A DNA stretch of 64,000 nucleotides from Enoplosus armatus (taxonomy: Eukaryota > Chordata > Actinopteri > Centrarchiformes > Enoplosidae): NCBI RefSeq assembly GCF_043641665.1, contig NC_092180.1, forward strand, positions 12,269,891-12,333,890, in the 5' to 3' direction. Below are positions 37,397 through 49,823 of the stretch, one piece after another (within the stretch, counting starts at the first letter, position 1; every line of letters begins with the position of its first letter). The notes beneath the pieces were generated by a model. It was not told the DNA's origin and did not search any database. It was given only the letters and a program-made list of their open reading frames with translations. Position numbers and translations under genes: made by a program.

Positions 37397-39959
37397 AGGT
37401 TGAGGCCCTCTGCTGCAAAACAATAATGACCAACTAAGAAACTGCAAAAGTTGGGTTCAGTAATTATTTGGTCCACTGTATGTTCATTGGGCAAAATGAA
37501 AGTTAAATATGTTCGTTACAAGTTTCTAAACGCATCACGGCAACTGTAACAACTGAAGTTGCAGCATATTTCCCAGATGCCGAGATAACCGCTGAATAGT
37601 ACACTAACAGTGTAGCACAAATCAGAGTGTATATTGTTAGCGCTGCCTGTTTAAGAGGAAGACTGCAGCGCTGTGATAAGACAATGCACTGAAAATACGA
37701 CTTTCTCTAAGATCAAAATACTGAGGTTATGTTTATCCTCTAACCGAGGGCAGTGTGTTTATTCCTATGGGTGCTGAGATCTCAGCTACACATTAAAAAC
37801 ATGGTCAGATCCTCTTTAAAATATTGACACTGCTTTCATACTTTATGCAACATGGTCAGGTACATTAATCACACAGGAGGATGATGAAGCTACAGCAGAT
37901 CGTTGTACTGTTTATCTGCAACTTTTGTCTTCTGCAACTTTTGTCTTCTACGCGACATGCTTTTTAAGGTGGTTTAGATAATTATATCTTCAGGTCTGTG
38001 ACCAATACGACGCCCTGTTTTCACTGTTAACTGGTGGACCACGATCGTTAGAGTCTCTGTTTGGGGAGCTGTTAAAACCACGCAGACTGTGGCCAGCCCC
38101 AACTGGCCTCATCTTAATCACAGCTGGCTGAGCAAAACTGATGACATATACAGTAGCATTTTCCGAGAGTATTAATACACAGAGGGAGCTGCAGCAAGCC
38201 AGGCACTATTTCCATCACAACTATTTTCAGTGAGGCCAAAAGATAAAGTTTTTTTTCTTTTTTTCTGGAGACTTTTTCTTCATGTTGAGCAACAAAATGA
38301 CTGAAAAGCGACAATTTAAAACGCGTTTCTATGCCTAACCTAAACTCTGTCAACTGACAATATAATACTTAGTCAAGTTTGATCACTGAATCATGTGTTA
38401 ACATTACATTATAAAACTAAAGTGCTAGTTGATGTGGGGTATTAACAAACTGATACTAACATCAACTCAACTGTAAAACTCAACACCATCGATTGGTAAT
38501 AAAAGTGCTGAAAATAAGAGTGTTCTTATTTTACTTACGTAAAAGTAATAATACTACACTGTAAACATGTAAAAGTCAAATATACTTCAAGTTCCAATAT
38601 GCAGGATAGCTCATTTCAGAATATTTATTATATTATTTGATTATAATTATTGATGCATTAATGTATTTATCACTTTAATGTTGCAGCTCGTAAAGTTAGA
38701 GCTAATTTCAGTTATGTTACATTGATACATCATTATTTATTTGTTGATATTTTGCATTAATAATCTGAATCTGCAAAGTAACCAGTGACTAAAGCTTTAA
38801 AATAAATGCAGTGGAGTAGAAGTTTTAAGTAACAAATGGAAATACTCAAGTTAAGTACAGATGGTCAAAATAAAATGGATTTTATCAATAAAATAAATAA
38901 ATAATGTTTAAAATTATATATCTGGTTTTGTCCTCTACTTTGTTTCTTTGATCCCTTTTGAGGACTTTTCAGTTGCTATGAAGACTGTTTTTATGCACAG
39001 AACTGTACTAGTTCGAGTCTGTTTGTCTTCCTTGTGGCCTGAGAGATGAAGTACATGCAACATGAGTACATGCACACCAACAGTGACATATTATTACATG
39101 AGGAACTGGGAATTTGTCTTTCAGATTCAGTTCCTTGAAGGCAGCCTTTAAATGAATCCTTTTACGTGTTGTATGGTCAGGATATTCCAGACCTCTATCA
39201 GGGCTTGGTTGCCTTGTTGGTTCACTTTTCTTTTGATTTGTGATTGACATGATACTGTTCTTCAACCTTAGTGCCAAGTCTTTGTGCAACCTTTTCTCTT
39301 AAAATATACACTTTGGCCTGCTGAAATGTCCTTTAACAAGACACTGAATCCAGACCAGCTCCAGGTGCTGTAATTAAAACTACAGCTTGTCATCCTCTGC
39401 AGGAAAGAGTAACTAAATTTTGAATTTTGTTCTGGATCAAGAAGATAAAGAGACATTATAAAAGACTGTTCATATCAGTGTACAGTATAACACATAGCTG
39501 TGTATACACTTGAACTAAAAATGAAAACTAAAAATGGTGACATAATTAACATTATTGTGTAAGACATATTAGAAACTACAGCAAACAGAAGGAGGCAAAT
39601 AATACTTTTGGCTTTATTACACCAAAATTATTTCCACAAAATTCAGTACAGTGCTGTAAGAATACACATCAGTTACAGGTATTGTCACAAACTCATTAAC
39701 CGTCTTGTTTGTTATTTCTTATTGTGAAATGTAATTGATTCATTTTAAGCCCAGAGTGTGTTTATTTAAGCCTTTAACTCTTCTTTTTCACATTCTGCAG
39801 GCTGATTGCAACATCGTAAAAAGGCCATAAACACCGTTACCCTGACAGATCACATGCCCTGCATTGTTTTTCCTAAAAGTTTCCATTTGTCATGTGCATG
39901 TTATCTTTCAGTGACTGTATTAAAGTTATTGCTCCCAGTGACTTCGACTAGCATTGCCA

Positions 39960-40075
39960 ATGTACACTCAGTGGCCACTTTATTATGTACACCTGTAAAA
40001 TGTAATGCAATCCAACAGCTTAGCCATGATCTCTACCTTTATGAAGATAATAATGTTCAGTTTTGATTTACGCTG
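39960..40075. repeat. Interspersed repeat (CACTTTATTATGTACACC type), copy 2
   Basis: Begins CACTCAGTGGCCACTTTATT and shares its order of motifs with copy 1 at 28275-28400. Confidence 0.6.
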
Positions 40076-41329
40076 TCAGTCATTTGCTGTAGTGTTAAAC
40101 TGCTTTATATTGGGGGGGTGGGGAGGGGTTAGAAACACATTTCAATATAATACAGTCCAGTACAAGACCCCTACTAACTATGACCTTAGTAACAAACATA
40201 CAGTTGAATTAGCACCTCTCTGACAGTGTTAATGAAAACTGGATATTAATTCTGAATTATAATCTTCATAAATGTAGACTTTGTGGCAGATCTGTGGGTT
40301 TTATATGTGCTCTCAATGAAGTGGCCTGGTAGTGTAATATCAGCACCACTCCTTCAACCATGGAACCAGGGATCCAGCTATATTATGTTACTATACTATT
40401 CATAACACGGTGGACACAATAACATGAACACTTGTTAAATATAGTAAAATTCAATACAATAGCTGTGCAGAACATGTGACACTGGTCCAGTTTTAGCTAA
40501 GTTTGTGTCAGAGATGTGTTGAGTCATATGAACTCTGTTATTTATGCACATACACCAGTTCACAGCTGACAAAATAATGTAAGTATACAATATAATGTAA
40601 GCAGTGGTGAAATGTAAACATTTACTACTAGTACTATACTTAGGTACAAGTTTTAAGGTACTTTATTTAGGTATTTCCATTTGATGCCTCTGTATACTGC
40701 TAATATTGTACTTTTTACACTACATTTAGTCTTCAGCTATGGAACAGGTGTCTTTACATGTTAATATTTTACATAACCATAACATATGATGAGCTTGTAA
40801 AATATGATGCATTGTTATAGATTAAACTACCCAACAATATATAAAATACTTAACATTAGCTCTACTTCGACCAACTACAATAGTATAATGCTACTTACAC
40901 ATTAAAGCATCAGTAATCAGTAGTGGCCATTTTTCTGCATTGAGTACTTTTACTTTTGATACTTTAACTACATTTTGCTTATAATACATATCCTATGTAA
41001 CTTTTGCTGAACAATGGCAGCTACGGCGACTGTGGCAACAAGTCTCAGTTACGCATTAATGTCGTGTAACAATAGCACAAGTGAAGAATCATAAAGGCAG
41101 CAAACTGGCTCAGTAATGTCTTTATAAAGTTTGCTAACATTAGCTAATACTAGTCACCATACTGGTCATACCAGACGAAGTAGCAGCAAAACCCCAGTGT
41201 GTTGAAATGAGCAAGAAATGAAATGAGTTTTATTGCTCATAAATACAACTTTTAATTTGCAAGAGGAAGAAAGGGTTTTTGTTTTCTCATTTTTGCATGG
41301 TAAATATGAAGCTACTGCCTGCAGATGGT

Positions 41330-41640
41330 TAGCTTAGCATAGCACAAAGACCGAAAACAGGGGGAAACGGTTAGCCTGGTAATAAAGGTAACAAAATCTG
41401 CCTACCAGCGCCTCTAAAGCTCACTAATTAACATGTTATATCTCATTTGTTTAATCTGTGGTTGTATGGGGGTTTATGTGCCGGACCATTTCTCGGCCAG
41501 GCGCAAACGAGATATAACGTGCTAGTGAGCTCTGGAGGTCGTGGTGAATTTTGTCAACTTTGAACAGAACCAGACTAGCAGTATCTCCCATTTCCAGTCT
41601 GTGTGCTCAGCTAAGGTAACCAATACAAAGCAATAACAAG
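41330..41640. mobile_element. Foldback MITE-like family, internal arms
   Basis: Left arm TTAGCTTAGCATAGCACAAA, GGGGGAAACGGTTAGCCTGG; right arm CCAGACTAGCAGTATCTCCC, TTTCCAGTCTGTGTGCTCAG. The arms are mirrored around ATTAACATGTTATATCTCAT, as in the copy at 14497-15099. Confidence 0.55.
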
Positions 41641-43225
41641 CCAACACAAAAAACACTAGCTATGGCCTGAAAAACTGTTAATGGCCTAATGCATTGGATT
41701 GCCTCACACTCCGCAGGTACTCATGTTCTTATGTCCACCAGCAGCAACTGAATGGGCTACTCACACTCTATAAAAACAACATGCAATGAGATATACTGTA
41801 TAAAGTTGTCAGCATTGTTATATTTCTTTTTAAGCCTAAGTGACACAGTGTGAAGTTATATAATTATGACCTGCAATAGGTCTGACTAAATACTGCTGCT
41901 GGTACTTCTGGTTTGGTGTCACCACAGGGCTTAAATGAGCACTTCACAGTTTTCTGTCCGAATGCAGTCACAAGATACATATCTGTGATGGTTGGAGCTC
42001 ACGCAAGCACGCAAACAGTTACATTGGCACCTCTTAATACTCAGTCACATAGTTTGGCCCCTGGAGTATGCTATGTGGAGGTGTCAGTGTTCTCTTCACT
42101 ATCTTTGTATGCACTTATTTTAAGAGGCTACTAATATTCTGAAGGAAGCACAGTATCAAATGGTGCTTATCAAATGGTACTGTTACTGGTGCTGCTACAG
42201 TTTACTCAACGCTTCAAAACACAGAGATTATACAGTGAAATACGTCTGTTATTTACTGTAGTATGCCTTATCAACTTTTAGCAAGCAAGACTAAAGTCAC
42301 AGTATATTATACATATTTTTTTTGCTGACATTCAGAGTTTTTCTCAGACATGTGGAGTCTCCCTCGCCTCAGTCTCAGAAGATTCACAGCGCAGGGTCAC
42401 GAGATTGTGCCCGCAAGGCCTCGCAGAGGGGAATGACACGCATGACCACTGACTGTGGAAAACAGGATACAGGGTACGTCGCAACAGGAAGTGTTGCACT
42501 CCTCCTCTGCAGAACATCAGTTTGACCAGAAAGACTGCAGGTTGATGTCCACACTCCTGCAACTCCTGTGGCAGTATTCAAATTTCGTAATCGTCTTCGC
42601 TCACCATTTCTTCTGAGCTAGTTGAGTAATTCAGTTGAAAGAAAAAAAGAGTTTTCCTCCAAAAAGAAAAAGAAAGTAAAGAAAATCTCCCAGGGAGGCT
42701 GTATTATTCTTTATACTGGATGCATGCAAATAATAACTGACTTTGGTAAATTGTGTAAAGCAAAAAACATTGAATCATCCAAGACAGCATAACATTTATA
42801 TTTAGGAGGCTTTTATAAAAGAAATGAATACATGAATAACCATTACTAAATAACAAGCAAACTCAAGTACATACATTCGTTGTTGTTTTGTGCATTTTAA
42901 GTAAAGATGTTTCAGCCCTCCACATGACAAAATGTAAAGCATTTAAATTGCCATCTGTCAGGTCAGACATTAAAGATATAAAATTTGATGATGTAGTTAA
43001 TGTCTATCTGTCCACGTTAATATTTGTTTGAGAAAAGCAGGCAGTCTGTAATAAACTTAACTACTTTAAATCTTACCGTATGAATTCTTACCAAAAAGAA
43101 AACATAAGCAAACAAACAAAAAACAAAGTAATACTAAAACACCATCTCATATCAGTGTGCTCGTATAACGAAAGTCAGGATACGCCCACAGTCTCACTCA
43201 GAGAACAAGTGTGCTTCAGTCTTAC

Positions 43226-43550
43226 CGTCGCGTCGTGTACAACATCCAGCGATGAGCTGTAAAGGTGTCCACAGGGGAGTTGTTGAACTACTGGAAGCAA
43301 ATTGCCAAAGGTGGTTGAAAAATGCCGGCTTTCTATATATCTCTGAATTAGCAGGGGAACTAAAAACTTCCTTAATTCTACCAATTTAGGTTGGTGCCAT
43401 GAGGCTTCTTCTTCTTCTTCTTCTTCTTCTCCTTCTTCTTCTTCTTCTTCCTTATTAAAACAAGAAGGTGACAAACTCTCCCTACAAAACAAGTTTTTAA
43501 AGCTATGAATCCAGTGTGAACTCCTGATGCTGATGAGTTCAGCGTTCATT
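43226..43550 (-). other. Exon-like segment of unknown function, contains a TTC microsatellite
   Basis: Minus-strand open frame of 124 codons (43175-43549) that runs into a consensus donor (ACG|GTAAGA) whose intron starts at 43225, with a possible acceptor near 43555 (GTTTTAG). The middle is a Glu repeat from the (TTC)n tract. The flanking part (ELRKFLVPLLIQRYIE) has no family I recognise. It could be an exon of a long non-coding RNA, or chance. Confidence 0.2.
43405..43452 (+). repeat. (TTC)n microsatellite
   Basis: Nearly pure CTT/TTC repeat with one CCTT interruption. Confidence 0.9.
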
Positions 43551-45032
43551 CAGTCACATCTAGTCTAAAACCTGTGGCCTCCATTAGACCAGAGTGCTGG
43601 ACCTATTTTTATTTTCAAATTTACTGCACATTAATTACCAACACACAAAGACACAGTGAAAATGACCACTTTGTGCCGACACTACATGTCCACCATGAAT
43701 CTTTTTTTATTAGCATCTTTTTTCATTATTATCTTTTTTCGATAAAGAGTGTGAGTATGTTTCTGACAATGCTGAGTGCTTAAAATATATTTACAGTTCA
43801 AAGAGATACAGGTTGCATGTAAACATATTAGAGCTTTGCCACACTTTGAATTTATTAGTAACATGCACTTATTTATTTCTATCAGCTAAAAAATAGATAT
43901 CACTAATTTACATAGAAGGCACTGAGAGCTTGCTATAATTTAACTATATTTCAAAAAGCAGAGTGGTAGAATATTTCAGCATGTATTTACACAACATTTT
44001 TTGTGAAATGAGGCATGCATTTGGGCATGACAAACAGATTTCTTTGATAATTTTGGGACCTGGAGTGTCATAGCAGCGGCGGCACCACTGTGACATTCAA
44101 AGCTAGAATAATTAACAAGCATTCAAATCAGCTCATTCATTATCATTTGTTCTCACTGAATGAATGAGACAAGCTCATTTGAGAAACAGAGCAGCTGCTA
44201 CCATGGTGAAGAGTGTTCAGACCAGCTCATACCAACAACACAAAAACACCTCCCACCTGCAGGAGGTGCAGAGTTACAACGTGCAAATACAGTTTTTAAG
44301 TTAAATTTATGTTTCTGAAGATACTGAAATGTTTGCTCACACATAATACATTGCAATGAGTTTTTAGAAGACACTGTCATTGAATTAGAAACAGAATTTA
44401 AGAAGTGAACTAGGTAAACATGACCTTACTTATGTGATTGTGATAAGGCCTTTCAAAACGCAGAAATCCAGCACAGAAATGAAGGCAAGTTCATTTTAAA
44501 AAACTGAAGTACATGTGTTATATGATTTATCATATATTGACACCCTTGCAGGGCTCATGACGGTGTAAGCCACAAATTACCAGCAGACCGAAGAAATTGT
44601 CACTCTGACATGCAATGCAATTGTGCACTGCCCGATCTGAGCTGCAGACTGAACATCATCAGTGAGCCTGACAAGCAATCCATCAAGCATCTACGCGGGG
44701 TTGTATTAACCTAAAAAATATGCATTCTGTTTCACATATGATTTATATGAAATCTGAAAAAAAAACCGGAGAATATTACATTGAATATTTCAGTTCTGTG
44801 GGTGGACAGTGCAGAGATGGCCTGTGTTTCCTGGTTGATAGTCCCCAGAGGTTTCAGTGGCCATCATGTGTTTCACAATGACATGGAACGGTCGCTTGAC
44901 ATGCGAGCAAGGGGACATCCAGCCCTCTCACTTCTTATTCCTGATTCCTCATTTTCTCTGGACTCCACAAGATCAGACTCGGCTGTGGGTATTATTAGAC
45001 AAGGGTGAATCACAAGGCACATGGACACGCGT

Positions 45033-45035
<3 letters not shown>

Positions 45036-45077
<42 letters not shown>
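45036..45077 (+). repeat. (CA)n microsatellite
   Basis: About 21 uninterrupted CA units. Confidence 0.95.
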
Positions 45078-45081
<4 letters not shown>

Positions 45082-47645
45082 CATTCACAATGGAAAAGTA
45101 CTTTTTCTATTTCTTTTCTTTTTTTTTTACATGACACAGAGAACAACTCTGCAGTAGTAGGCCTAATCTGCTGTCTCAATCTGTTTAATAACATTTGAGT
45201 TTAACTTTTTTTGAATATTTTCATTCCCGAACTACACACACACAAACACGCACATTTACCCATATACACCCATATAAGGCTTCGGGCCCCTATCCCACCA
45301 AACAACTAAGTTCCTCTTTCTTTATGTATTGCTCAAGTCAGACAAGGATGACTCAGTGCGGATATTAATCATGTTTTTTTTGTTATCTTCACATCTCACA
45401 GTGCTAAGTCCACCCGTCAGAGCTGCAGTTAGCCAGTCTATTTTTAAAAATCTGCAAACTTAAAAGTTGGTTAGACTTCTTAAACGTTAAAAACAACGTC
45501 CCTAAAGAACATGTCGTCCGTTTGACTCTGACGATATGCTGTTGACAGGAGTAAAAATTGTTCATCATCCTACGTATGTATATTTAAGCCAATTCATGTT
45601 ATTGTGTTATGATGGCAAGTATACCTGAAAATGTAGCCCAATATTATTAATTCTGCAAGTCCTTCAAACTCCTTTAAACAACTCAGGCTGTGAGAAAGTC
45701 AGCAAACAGGCTTACTTTTTCAAAGGGGGGAAAATAACCATGGACAAGTTGTCCTACTTCAACTCAGGTTAAGTTGCCTATGTGCTTAGCTACAAGTGCA
45801 AAACTTAAAAAGTAGATAATGCTGAGGCAGAAGGTAGAATGTAATTGCTGTGATAATGGGATTTTTTTTTTTGGCTGTTCTCAGGGCAAATGTCAAACGA
45901 TAATTTATGCAGTAAACTCCTATCACGTGCACCACCTGGTGGTCGGACAGTTTATTAAGAGAACTTGGACCTTGGGTGCTCTACCAGAGGTGAGGTGGGG
46001 ACAGGGGTGCTGCCCACCTAGGGACCCAACCAAGGGAGAAGTGGGCGCTAAAATGCTTGTTGTGGACCTCGACAGACTGTATCTCTAAAATTAGTTAAGC
46101 TACTTTTACTGATTCACTATTTTAGAACTACTTTTGTTTGAAAGACGGTTTGAGAGAAGAAGGATTCAGATCCTTTCCTTAAGTAAAACTACCAATACGT
46201 GAATTATAGAAAATACTCCACTAGAAGTCCTGCATTCAAATACCGACTTGAGCAAAAGTGCAGAAGTATTACCAGGAAAATGTACTCATTCTGCAGAAAT
46301 GTGGTACTAATAATATATGTTGTTCGATTGTTAATACTGATGCATTTATGTGTGCGCAGCATTTCACTGTTGTAGTCTCCCATCATTTATACATCCAACA
46401 TTATTCAGTGAAAACTTGCCAGCTTATCGCTGCTTACTTACGCAGATGTACTACACTACATCCTAACCAACAGGCCAGGTTTAACAACAGTTATTTCCTG
46501 TAAGTTAGTATAAGGACAGTATGCATAAGGATGAGTAATTTGCCTGTAGGTTTCACTCTCCACCATCTTTATGTTTCCAAACACAGCCTACAGTAACACA
46601 TACACCGTGTAATTCTGTCTATCTAACAACAGCAGCACACTTGATGACAACATTAAAGGTATGCCTCTCTATTTATTGACAATTTTTATTTATGTATCGT
46701 GAATATTTAGGCTATTTTGTTTCATCTGATGGTGGGTTGCTCTAGAAGAGGTCTGTAATGCAGTCTAACACAGATACATGCTCAGCGGTCACTGATTTAA
46801 AAAGGTTTCACATCCTAGATTTGGCGCCGACTGCACCCACTTTGGCTGATGTTGTGTTGTGTTGTGTTTGTTTGTAATAACAAACACAATAAGAAAACCT
46901 GTGTTACTAATAACACTAACGATGGCTCTGTTTTAGTCAAGTGTCCCAGTGAGCCATGACAGTGTGACAGCGAGCTAGCATGCACTATACCAGCACCCTG
47001 AAACTGAAGCAACTACATGCGATTCAGCCATCATTAACTTCAATTTTTACACCTGTGCTTTTCCTTCTGTGACATGTTAAAATGTCTTCTGTGAAACTGT
47101 GTAATGGAAAATTTTAATATTCACTATAGAACTCTGTAAGGTCGTGTAACTCATGCTTGCATTGCACTAGTTTTTTCTATTGTTATGCTCTGACTGTCTA
47201 ACTACAGGACTACAGAACCAGTTTGACCTGTGGTCAAACAGCCAGACCCAGTTGTCCGTTATCTTGTGTAGCAAGGACTATCTCTCCCTGTTGGAAAGTG
47301 ATATTAACTCTTTGTAACCTTGAGCATCAGCTCACTCACTCAGCTGACAGCTAGACTCTCTGTTAGATTGATTGACTCTTCTTGCAAGAATAAATCAAGC
47401 TTTGCAACATCATGTTTCAGCTCATTATTTCTCTTTATTAGATTTGATAAGTCTCACAAATATAAAGAATACGTTTTTCCTCCACAATTGAAGGGCTACT
47501 AAGATTAGATAAAACTGTATTCATCTGAAAGGACACTTTTGCACCCCAGATACTCAGCATACATAATACACTACGACTGTATATACATAATAAGTGAAAT
47601 AAAACTAACATAGGGAGTAGCAAATCACAGATGGTACAAGCCTAC

Positions 47646-47698
47646 CTTCAATGTTGTCCTCAAGGGCCCCATCTGTTGTTGTCCAGGATGCAGTCCAC
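47646..47698 (-). other. 53-nt exon-like segment on the minus strand
   Basis: Flanked on the minus strand by an acceptor (TTTAAAACAG) and a donor (AAG|GTAGGC), with one open frame (WTASWTTTDGALEDNIE). It lies about 600 bp downstream, on the opposite strand, of the GC-rich start region of slc39a13, so it could belong to a divergent transcript. No protein family is recognised. Confidence 0.25.
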
Positions 47699-48239
47699 CT
47701 GTTTTAAATTATAAAAAAAACTAGTGAAAGATGAATCAGTGTTATTATGTTACAAATAGCAAGCATATAATTGTGGCGTATGAATGGAAAAAACAACACA
47801 CACACACATCTGGAACAGCTGGTTTATAGAGACATTTTTGTGGTTTAATACAGTTGCAATACAATACAGTTTGAATAAAACTAATTGGGGTGTAATAATT
47901 CAAAATGTTAGGCCAGAAAGTCAGTCATTGATTCCCCTGAAGCTTTCTTTTATATCCCTCTGAGCCTGAGTCCCCTGATAACATCCTGACTTGATGCTGT
48001 GATTTTCAACTCAACTAGACTGGCCGTATAGTTCAGATTTATTGGATCCTTTTCTTTGTGTATTAAATGTGCCTAAATGTGGACATCATCTACTTGCCAG
48101 ATAATGTACAGAATAATCGCGGTAGATTTGTTCAAATTGGGGCTGATTATAAGTATAACAAACGTCTCCTTATACTTGTCTCCTGGAGAGTGCTCCTACA
48201 TGTGGAAAAAGTTTCTTGAGTCCGTGGGGCAAAAAAAAT

Positions 48240-48483
48240 GAAGTTACTTCCTGAAATGTTTGGTGGGGCGGGATCCATGTCCTGACTCTCCTCTCCTGTT
48301 TATTTCCCCCCCTCCAGGATCCTGATACGTGGCTGTTTGGGAAAGCCGTGGCGGCCGACGGTAACTTCTGTGCTGTAGCTAGCAGCTGGGAGTCTGGTGA
48401 AACTCAGCGGCGTGAGCCTTCCTTCACCAAGTCGGCCTGGATGGCAGGGACACACTGGTGCAAAGACTGCCGAAACCACAAGG
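48240..48483 (+). promoter_or_regulatory. slc39a13: GC-rich start region and probable non-coding exon 1 of slc39a13
   Basis: CpG-rich patch (GGTGGGGCGGGATCC; GTGGCGGCCGACGG) unlike the AT-rich surroundings. It ends at a possible donor CCACAAG|GTATTT, with the intron starting at 48484. The first coding exon has an AG acceptor just before 49786 and an ATG at 49824. The frame continuing upstream of that ATG through this exon meets a TGA and has no earlier ATG, so this exon would be 5' UTR. Promoter position and exon start are inferred. Confidence 0.5.
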
Positions 48484-49151
48484 TATTTAAACATACAAAA
48501 ATGTCACAGTCGTGTTGTAATTTGATGTTAGCAATTTGCCGAGTTTTCCCGGCCCGTTAACTTACTGATATTGACGGTAGTTTTAGCAGTGTAACCGTTA
48601 GCGTTGATTTGCAGTGATTGCGTGTGTCGGAGCTAATCTCTTTTAGCAAGCTGTGAGTGTCTACATGGCACGGCTAACGTTAGCTTGCTAACTTTTATTC
48701 AGTTAGTTAGCTAGTTCAGTATGTCGTTGTCAAAAGCACGGTTTCCATTGTAGCGTTAATTTGCCGCATTGTTTGTCAGTTTAGCACTGTGATGTTTTGT
48801 TTTTCTGTATATTTTCCATCGCAGCGCAACTGTTGAGAGTTAACCGGTACTTCATCTGATCGACTGTCCTGCTAACTTAACCTCCAGACAGTGAAATGAT
48901 GAGCAGCATATTTAGATGCTTCCAGGCACTGATTTAATACCTGTTTGCTAAAGATGGATAAACAGTCGCAGTAAGGTTGCAGCTGCCAAAAGGAAGCAAA
49001 CAGTCTGGAGTCTGGTGTTTCTGGAGTTTTCTTTACCTGGCACAACTTAACGTTTAACACAACTTGAGCATGTTTTGGCTGCTTTGCTGGTCAGAGTACC
49101 AACAATTTGCACTCTGTGACTTGTGAATGTGTTGGTTCCATAATGTTTATT

Positions 49152-49320
49152 AGAGTCCGACCGATAAATCAGCTCACCTCAAATATTGGCTGATAGTAGC
49201 TTACCACAGATATATCAGTATTGACCTATAAATATGATGGCCGAAAGCTAACAAGAAATTGCAGTACAGATATGCATTGTCTCCATTACATAGTTTGTTT
49301 TTTAAATCTCAATATCTGTA
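49152..49320. repeat. Interspersed repeat (GTCCGACCGATA type)
   Basis: AGAGTCCGACCGATAAATCA, TATTGGCTGATAGTAGCTTA and ATATCAGTATTGACCTATAA match a very common fish repeat of GGCCGATA words. It lies in slc39a13 intron 1. Confidence 0.6.
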
Positions 49321-49379
49321 TTGCCTCAAAAGTCCACAGTTGAGCTATACTGCCTGTTGAAGTCTAATTTTGTTATTTA

Positions 49380-49725
49380 ATGTGAAGCTGAAACGATTGA
49401 TTAAGCGATTGACATAACTTTTATTTGCAGCTGTTTTGATAATCTATTCATTGTTGAAGTTGATTTTTCAAGCAAAAATGCAAGTAAAACATTCGATTCC
49501 AACTTCTCAATTGGTAGGATTTGCTACTTTGCTTTGTCTTGTGTGAAGGAAAACTGAATATGTTTGAATTTTAGATTGCCAGTCAAACAAAACAGGCACT
49601 TTGAACACTTCTTTGGGCTTGTGACAGGAGTTTTTCACAATTATCTGACATTTAACTTGCCAAATAACAGATCTGATTAATCAATAAGGAAATACACGTT
49701 AGTTGCAGCCTCAATTTAAAATTTC
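49380..49725. repeat. Interspersed repeat ending GTTAGTTGCAGCC
   Basis: Starts GAAGCTGAAACGATTGATTA and ends TACACGTTAGTTGCAGCC, with GAAGTTGATTTTTCAAGCAA, GGATTTGCTACTTTGCTTTG inside. These are hallmarks of a high-copy teleost repeat with GATTAAT-rich ends. It lies in slc39a13 intron 1, immediately before coding exon 1. Confidence 0.65.
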
Positions 49726-49823
49726 TTTCATTGTTGAAATGGTGAAGGAGAGGCCTGTTTGTCTGAAAGTGTGCTCCTCTTACAGCATTATTGGTTGCCA
49801 GTGCTTTTTGGACCGTGGGACGG

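Larger units (their letters stand above)
36321..48240. other. 12-kb intergenic region between spi1 and slc39a13, no recognised protein gene
   Basis: Mostly AT-rich sequence and repeats: poly(G) (37377-37396), AAGTAAAAGTAC-family copies (about 38520-38890, 40605-41000, 46165-46330), the second CACTTTATTATGTACACC repeat (39960-40075), a foldback copy (41330-41640), a TTC microsatellite (43405-43452) and a CA microsatellite (45036-45077). Exon-like minus-strand segments are near 43226 and 47646-47698. Being upstream of spi1, it is the natural place for distal spi1 enhancers, but none can be identified by eye. Confidence 0.55.

Noticed and set aside
42344..42581. Overlapping minus-strand frames in a locally GC-richer patch
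   Set aside because: Neither frame resembles a known protein and neither has a convincing pair of splice sites.
44857..45198. Frames reading TH repeats or CV repeats
   Set aside because: Translation of the (CA)n microsatellite at 45036-45077.
49791..49823. In-frame extension upstream of the slc39a13 ATG (LVASAFWTVGR)
   Set aside because: It begins with TTG, not ATG. The frame runs back into the preceding exon to a TGA with no ATG, so the ATG at 49824 was chosen.
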